A stretch of 12,251 nucleotides of DNA, from positions 1 through 12,251 of the forward strand of contig JNEM01009891.1 in the NCBI GenBank assembly GCA_000697335.1. The letters are read 5' to 3'. The notes below the pieces were generated by a model. It was not told the origin of the DNA, ran no database searches, and worked only from the letters and a program-made list of their open reading frames with translations. The DNA comes from Conidiobolus incongruus B7586 (lineage: Eukaryota > Entomophthoromycota > Entomophthoromycetes > Entomophthorales > Conidiobolaceae). Shown here piece after piece: positions 8,041 to 12,251 of the stretch (position 1 is its first letter; each line of letters begins with the position of its first letter). The translations under genes were made by a program, and so were the position numbers.

Positions 8041-9068
8041 TGTCCAATAAAATCATAGAGTTTATATATATATATATATTTGTCTTTAATATTAAATATA
8101 AGTAACAATAAAATTAGTTTAATATATATAAAATTATTTAAAAAAATGATTGGAAATAAAATAGTAATATGATATTATATATATATATGCTTTTTTCAAC
8201 AAAGTATCAATAAACCCTAGAATTAGTCATTTTAATAAAATTCATGAATTTTTAATCTAAACAAATAATAAACATAAAATATCAAGAAATAAATATTTAG
8301 TAATATAAAGTATGATATGTATCAATAGAACTATAAAATGAATCTTTAATTATATTTATGATTTATTATTTTAATTATATTAAAATTATTTTTAATCAAA
8401 CCCGGTATTTGATTTCAATTTTAAAAAAATCTATATATTAAGATAAATTGGTAAAATTTTATTTCAGTATGAATATAGAATATATAACATATATAACATA
8501 TATATCAATTTTACAAAAAACTGAGTAAAAGTAATTCGAAATAATATATGATGTTATTATGAATACTTTCATTTATCTTTTGATGGTATTTTGATTTATA
8601 TTTAATTTTATCAAAAATATTGAATTCAATTTTAATTGATATTTTTTTTATCACAGTATCCAAGTTTTACTAGAAAAACAGGTGGTTAATTTTGTAATAT
8701 GAAGTAGAATTAAATTCGAATATATAGTGCAATTAGAGAACCGAATTTTTTGTAATTACATTGTTAAAATATGTGTATGCACAAAAAAAAGTTAAGAATT
8801 CTGATATAGTTCTAATCAATTTGACTGAAATTTTGATCAGAAAAATTGAAATAATCACATGATAAAGAAAATAATATAAAATATATATTAATAGAACTTT
8901 GTTAAAATATTAACAATATTTATAGTATAATTGTTAAAATTATAATATTGAAGGAAAACTAGTAAATTTAAAATAGCTAATTTATTTGAAAAATGCCAAA
9001 ATAAGGAGAGAAAAATACAATTATAATCTGATTTTTCAGTATTTTAGAATAATAAATAGACAGTCTTA
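8041..9068. other. AT-rich region without recognisable genes
   Basis: About 1 kb between the upstream region of the NTF2-like gene and the GC island. It holds two short (TA)n runs (8063-8079 and 8176-8188) and two copies of ATATAACAT in tandem at 8482-8499. No frame has coding character on either strand. Confidence 0.6.
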
Positions 9069-9386
9069 TTATAAATTAAATAATTCAAGAAGGATATACT
9101 CAAAATAAGAGTTATTTATCTTTTGATCCACTCCACACATAGGGAGTCTGATATTGATAAACACATCATTAGCATCAAGGCCATTGACGGTCAATGACCT
9201 CTTTAAACGACTTGAGTCAAAAGTCTGACTAAACTTGAGTACATAAACAAATTTTTCCATTAGATCATACTCATTTGGTTCACACAAGCCTACAGTCTCA
9301 GGTCGGCACACTTTAAATTCATTCAGCTCTCGAGTAAGGTACTTTTCTGCAAACTCTCGTCTGGCTCTAATTTTCGGTGAAACTAC
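9069..9386 (-). pseudogene. Unidentified coding segment, about 105 codons, exon or gene relic
   Basis: The minus strand is open from 9401 to TAA at 9069-9071. A possible acceptor, AGTCAG, places the exon start at 9386 (GTA GTT TCA CCG), with an ACTAAT branch-like sequence just upstream of it. The translation begins VSPKIRARREFAEKYLTREL and later has ETVGLCEPNEYDL, KFVYVLKFSQTF, RLKRSLTVNGLDANDVF and INIRLPMCGVDQK. This is a balanced, non-repetitive composition unlike random AT-rich frames. The GC content is about 40% (24 of 60 in 9181-9240). No ATG opens the frame, and the last residues (YFEYILLELFNL) are AT-rich, so the true 3' boundary may be earlier. I do not recognise the family. It may be an internal exon of a gene extending to the right, or a decayed fragment. 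Confidence 0.45.
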
Positions 9387-9461
9387 CTGACTATTAAAAT
9401 ATTAGTCCTCGGTTAGTAAAGGATATCTACATTAGGAACAAGTATAATTATTACCTAACTA

Positions 9462-9664
9462 TCATTCAATACAATTTTCTTGGAATATATGCAAGTAAGG
9501 TAATTCTATGGTACAAGATTTGGACTCTGATATGTTTCTCAAAGCTAGTCCACCCAAGTATGTAATGTATTCTATGTCAAAGCAAGGATATCCTTTTGAT
9601 AAAAATACAACTGGAAAGCATTTAAGTACTTTCTTACTTACTGGGTGTTCAACAGATTCCTGAG
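9462..9664. pseudogene. Open segment of uncertain strand, exon or relic
   Basis: Both strands are open here. On the minus strand, 9659-9462 reads 65 codons (ESVEHPVSKKVLKCFPVVF...ELPYLHIFQENCIE) and could be joined in frame to the segment at its right by a 42-nt intron (9660-9701, GTAGAT...TCTCAG). On the plus strand, an ATG at 9509 gives 51 codons to TGA at 9662-9664 (MVQDLDSDMFLKASPPKYVM...GKHLSTFLLTG). Neither product is recognised. The plus version has slightly more coding-like first codon positions; the minus version has splice support. I cannot choose. Confidence 0.3.
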
Positions 9665-9686
9665 ACTATTGATTCAACTAACGGTG

Positions 9687-9911
9687 TTAATTTTGATCTA
9701 CAAAACCACTTTGAAAATGCTGCTGATATTGAGGCTGAGTGAAGCTAAAAGCATTTAAGTTGCTCATATAATTATCAAAGTCAGATTGTTTAACATCTAA
9801 AAATTGAGCAAAAGGATTTGATTCATATTTGCAAGTATTTGCTAAACTATGAGAATGATTGCGGCCATTATTATTAGGAGTTCTGGTATTCGCAATGTTT
9901 CTAGTACTAGT
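9687..9911 (-). CDS. 3' exon of an unidentified minus-strand gene, N/Q/S-rich C-terminus
   Basis: The minus strand is open for 74 codons from 9911 to TAA at 9687-9689. Two TAG acceptors (before 9906 and before 9900) fit the same phase, and no in-frame ATG occurs near the left end, so it must be a downstream exon. The translation includes NTRTPNNNGRNHSHSLA, ESNPFAQFLDVKQSDFDNYM and FTQPQYQQHFQSGFVDQN. An Asn/Gln/Ser/Phe-rich tail like this is common at the C-termini of fungal DNA-binding regulators, but no domain is visible. A weak donor GTAGAT at 9701-9696 could extend the transcript instead of stopping here. No convincing 5' exon is seen in the AT-rich DNA to the right, so the gene is either broken or has a distant start. 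Confidence 0.5.
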   Translation of the reverse strand, partial: TSTRNIANTRTPNNNGRNHSHSLANTCKYESNPFAQFLDVKQSDFDNYMSNLNAFSFTQPQYQQHFQSGFVDQN

Positions 9912-12251
9912 TCAATTATCAATTATTTGTTGGTTCCTTTATGAAAAAATAATTCGAAAAATGTTTTTCATATTTTAATAACTTAATCAATATAAAATTA
10001 ATTTCCAAATATGTATTTAAATATAAACTTTCAAAATTTATTCGAATATAGACTTATAATATGTAATTGAAAATGATATTATGCATATTTTCTGGATGTT
10101 CCAGAAGACTATGTCATACTCTAGGTTTTATAAATTTCATCATATTTTTGGTTAAAATATTTCTTGCAAAAATTATTCTAAATAAGTGTTTGCTTTTTAA
10201 TATATTGGTAGTTTTATTAGATTATATTTTGCCTAATTTAAAATAAATTAATTTAACAATATTAATAGTAGTCTTTAAATTACCTGAAAATATGAGTAAA
10301 GAAATTAACAACTACTTAACACCTTATTGGTAATATATGCTTATATAGATAATTTATCATTTCTATAATTTTAAATTAATTTTTTTTGAATTAAATGGTT
10401 CTCTAGCTTAATTTGATGAAATATCATTGAATTGAGATTAGTATCCATAATCTCATAAAATATTTATTTTATAAGGAAAAAAGATTTGATTCATTACGGA
10501 TTTGATATATTATAAATCTAATTTAAGATAATATTGGGTAGTTATATTATTTTAATTGCTGTTTATATTTCATAAACCAAATTCAATGCATATATTTCAA
10601 GTTAAATATTTTGAATTGATATTTTATTTCAAAATAATTAAAATATTCATCTATTATTCATAATTGGAAAATACCCAAAATAAAGCTTATCATCTTTTGA
10701 AAATGTTCTTTGTTCCTAAATTAAAGTTGTAAAATATAATTAATCAATGAGACAATATAACCTAATAAATTAAAATTAAAATATTTTGTAATAATTTTAC
10801 AATTGTTATTATTAAAGATTGCTAATTCATTTAACTAGTAATATCAACGAATGAAAATATATAGTTTAGTCATATTAAATATACAGAATTGGAAAATACA
10901 AGATTTGATTATAAAATATTCAAAAATAGAAATATACCATAAAACAATACTATGAATAAAAATTATAATAAATACCAATTTCTGTTTTTGACCATTACAT
11001 TTATAATTTAGTTAAATTATATTATTTATATTAAAGAAATCGATATTCTTCTCTCCATATTATAATATTCATTTTTTCATAAATTTAATGTGTAAAATTT
11101 ATTTTTGAATTTTTTACAATATATCACTCAATCCTTTGATTAAATTATCTAACAGTTTATTAAATTTAACCAAAAATAGTAATTCAGTCCAATATATATA
11201 TGCATATATTTTAATAATATTACAAAAAATATATATAATATTTTATTTCCATTTTATTTAGAATTCAGTAATCATTCCTTCAGTCTTTTATATATTATAA
11301 AGCAAATAATTATTATTAATAAATTGATATTTAAAATAAGGTTTTATTTCCATATTAATTTCAAATAACTATAAAATAAAGTGTTTAATAATTTATTTAA
11401 AATAAAAAATTAAGTATTATAAATTATTTCATTTAACTGATTTTTTAAAATTAATATATATATCAAATATATATCATTTATATAATAAAGAGGCTTTTAT
11501 TTTTATATTATATTAATATTAAACCAGGATAAAACTAATAATTAATTTTTATTATTATTAGTATAGAAATTAAAAAATGGCAAATTTTTTAATTTCTGAT
11601 TATTCAAATATATTATAAATTTTGTAAAATTATTTATATATAAAATATATAGGAAAATAAATATTTGGAAGCTATAAATAAATATTTAATTTTAATTATT
11701 TTTTTTATTATAATATTTTGATTTTAAAATTTATAGTTAAATTTAATTATACTTAAATTAAATAATAATTATCAAAAAGCTTTTATATTTTTAAAACTTA
11801 ACTATAAACCCTTTAAAATCATTTAAGACTTGCAAAGAGCTTATAAAAATAATGTTTTATCTAAAACTACTATATATTACTAGATTTGTGATTTTAAAGC
11901 TAAAAGGGATATTATTTAAAATTTACTAAAATATAAAAGATAAATTTTTATTATTCTTTTATTTACTAATAAAATAAAATATATATTAACAAATAGCTTT
12001 TTATTTTAAATTGAGAATTATTAAAATATTTTAATTTTAATTATATAAGAAAGTTTTATATACTTAAGTTTAAACTTAAATTAATTTATAAAAATATAAA
12101 ATATATATCTTATAATTTAATATAAATTTAAAAAAATTAAAATAGCTATAATCAACTATAACTTATTAATATATAATTAAAAACAAAGGTTTTTATAATA
12201 AATAATTATAATTAATGAACTTTAAATTCTTTTATATAATCTGTTATCTAT
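9912..12251. other. Extremely AT-rich region without recognisable genes
   Basis: About 2.3 kb to the end of the window. GC falls further towards the right edge (3 of 60 in 11701-11760, against 13 of 60 in the left spacer at 1081-1140). No coding frame, tRNA or transposon end is visible. A slightly richer patch at about 10085-10130 holds the inverted repeat listed separately. Confidence 0.6.
10090..10106. repeat. Perfect 7-bp inverted repeat, TTCTGGA-TGT-TCCAGAA
   Basis: The two arms are exact reverse complements around a 3-nt spacer, in otherwise nearly GC-free DNA. The right part TTCCAGAA fits the TTCnnGAA heat shock element unit, and the left arm TTCTGGA is a near match. However, the two units are 9 bp apart and not 10, so the phasing is off. 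It lies about 180 nt upstream, in the transcription sense, of the minus-strand exon at 9687-9911. A protein-binding site is possible but unproven. Confidence 0.4.

Noticed and set aside
9069-9911. A transposon or retroelement fragment in the GC island
   Set aside because: The composition shift is suggestive, but no transposase, reverse transcriptase or integrase motif and no terminal repeats are visible, so I do not name an element.
697-12251. tRNA genes, searched for in the spacers by TTCGA-type arms
   Set aside because: Several TTCGAA strings occur (for example near 1573, 8536, 8716, 9953 and 10039), but none is flanked by a plausible acceptor stem or D arm.

Overview
The window looks like nuclear DNA from a very AT-rich fungus, most likely an early-diverging lineage. 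Three things support this. One gene carries the fungus-specific transcription factor domain. One encodes the C-terminal part of a Gde1/Pho81-type glycerophosphodiester phosphodiesterase domain. The introns are tiny (49-53 nt, GTA...TAG). An Entomophthoromycotina relative such as Conidiobolus would fit, but that is inference from style and composition and is not proven.

Layout, left to right. (1) 1-696, plus: the 3' end of a GDPD-domain gene, cut by the window edge. (2) 697-1876: AT-rich spacer with two (TA)n runs and a 4-codon upstream ORF just before the next gene. (3) 1877-3580, plus: an intronless 567-residue protein with a fungal transcription factor 'middle homology' domain but no Zn2Cys6 cluster. 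(4) 3581-4788: convergent intergenic DNA. (5) 4789-7666, minus: a six-exon gene reconstructed here, encoding 874 residues. It has an N-terminal NTF2-like/SnoaL-like domain, a long acidic Q/E/N/S-rich region containing eight tandem 15-residue repeats, and a basic S/P-rich tail. Its last exon is a 43-nt piece that is missed if the in-frame TAA inside the final splice donor is read as the stop. (6) 7667-8040: its upstream region, with an inverted CCAAT box and a possible spliced leader. (7) 8041-9068: AT-rich, nothing recognised. (8) 9069-9911: an island of about 40% GC with three open segments, best read on the minus strand. These look like exons or relics of one or more unidentified genes. (9) 9912-12251: extremely AT-rich DNA without recognisable genes.

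The genes do not form an operon or an obvious pathway. The window reads as ordinary fungal chromosomal genes separated by AT-rich spacers. The most interesting items are the repeat-bearing NTF2-like protein with its hidden terminal exon, the transcription factor-like protein without a DNA-binding cluster, and the unexplained GC island. I found no rRNA, tRNA, CRISPR array, complete transposon or virus-like element.
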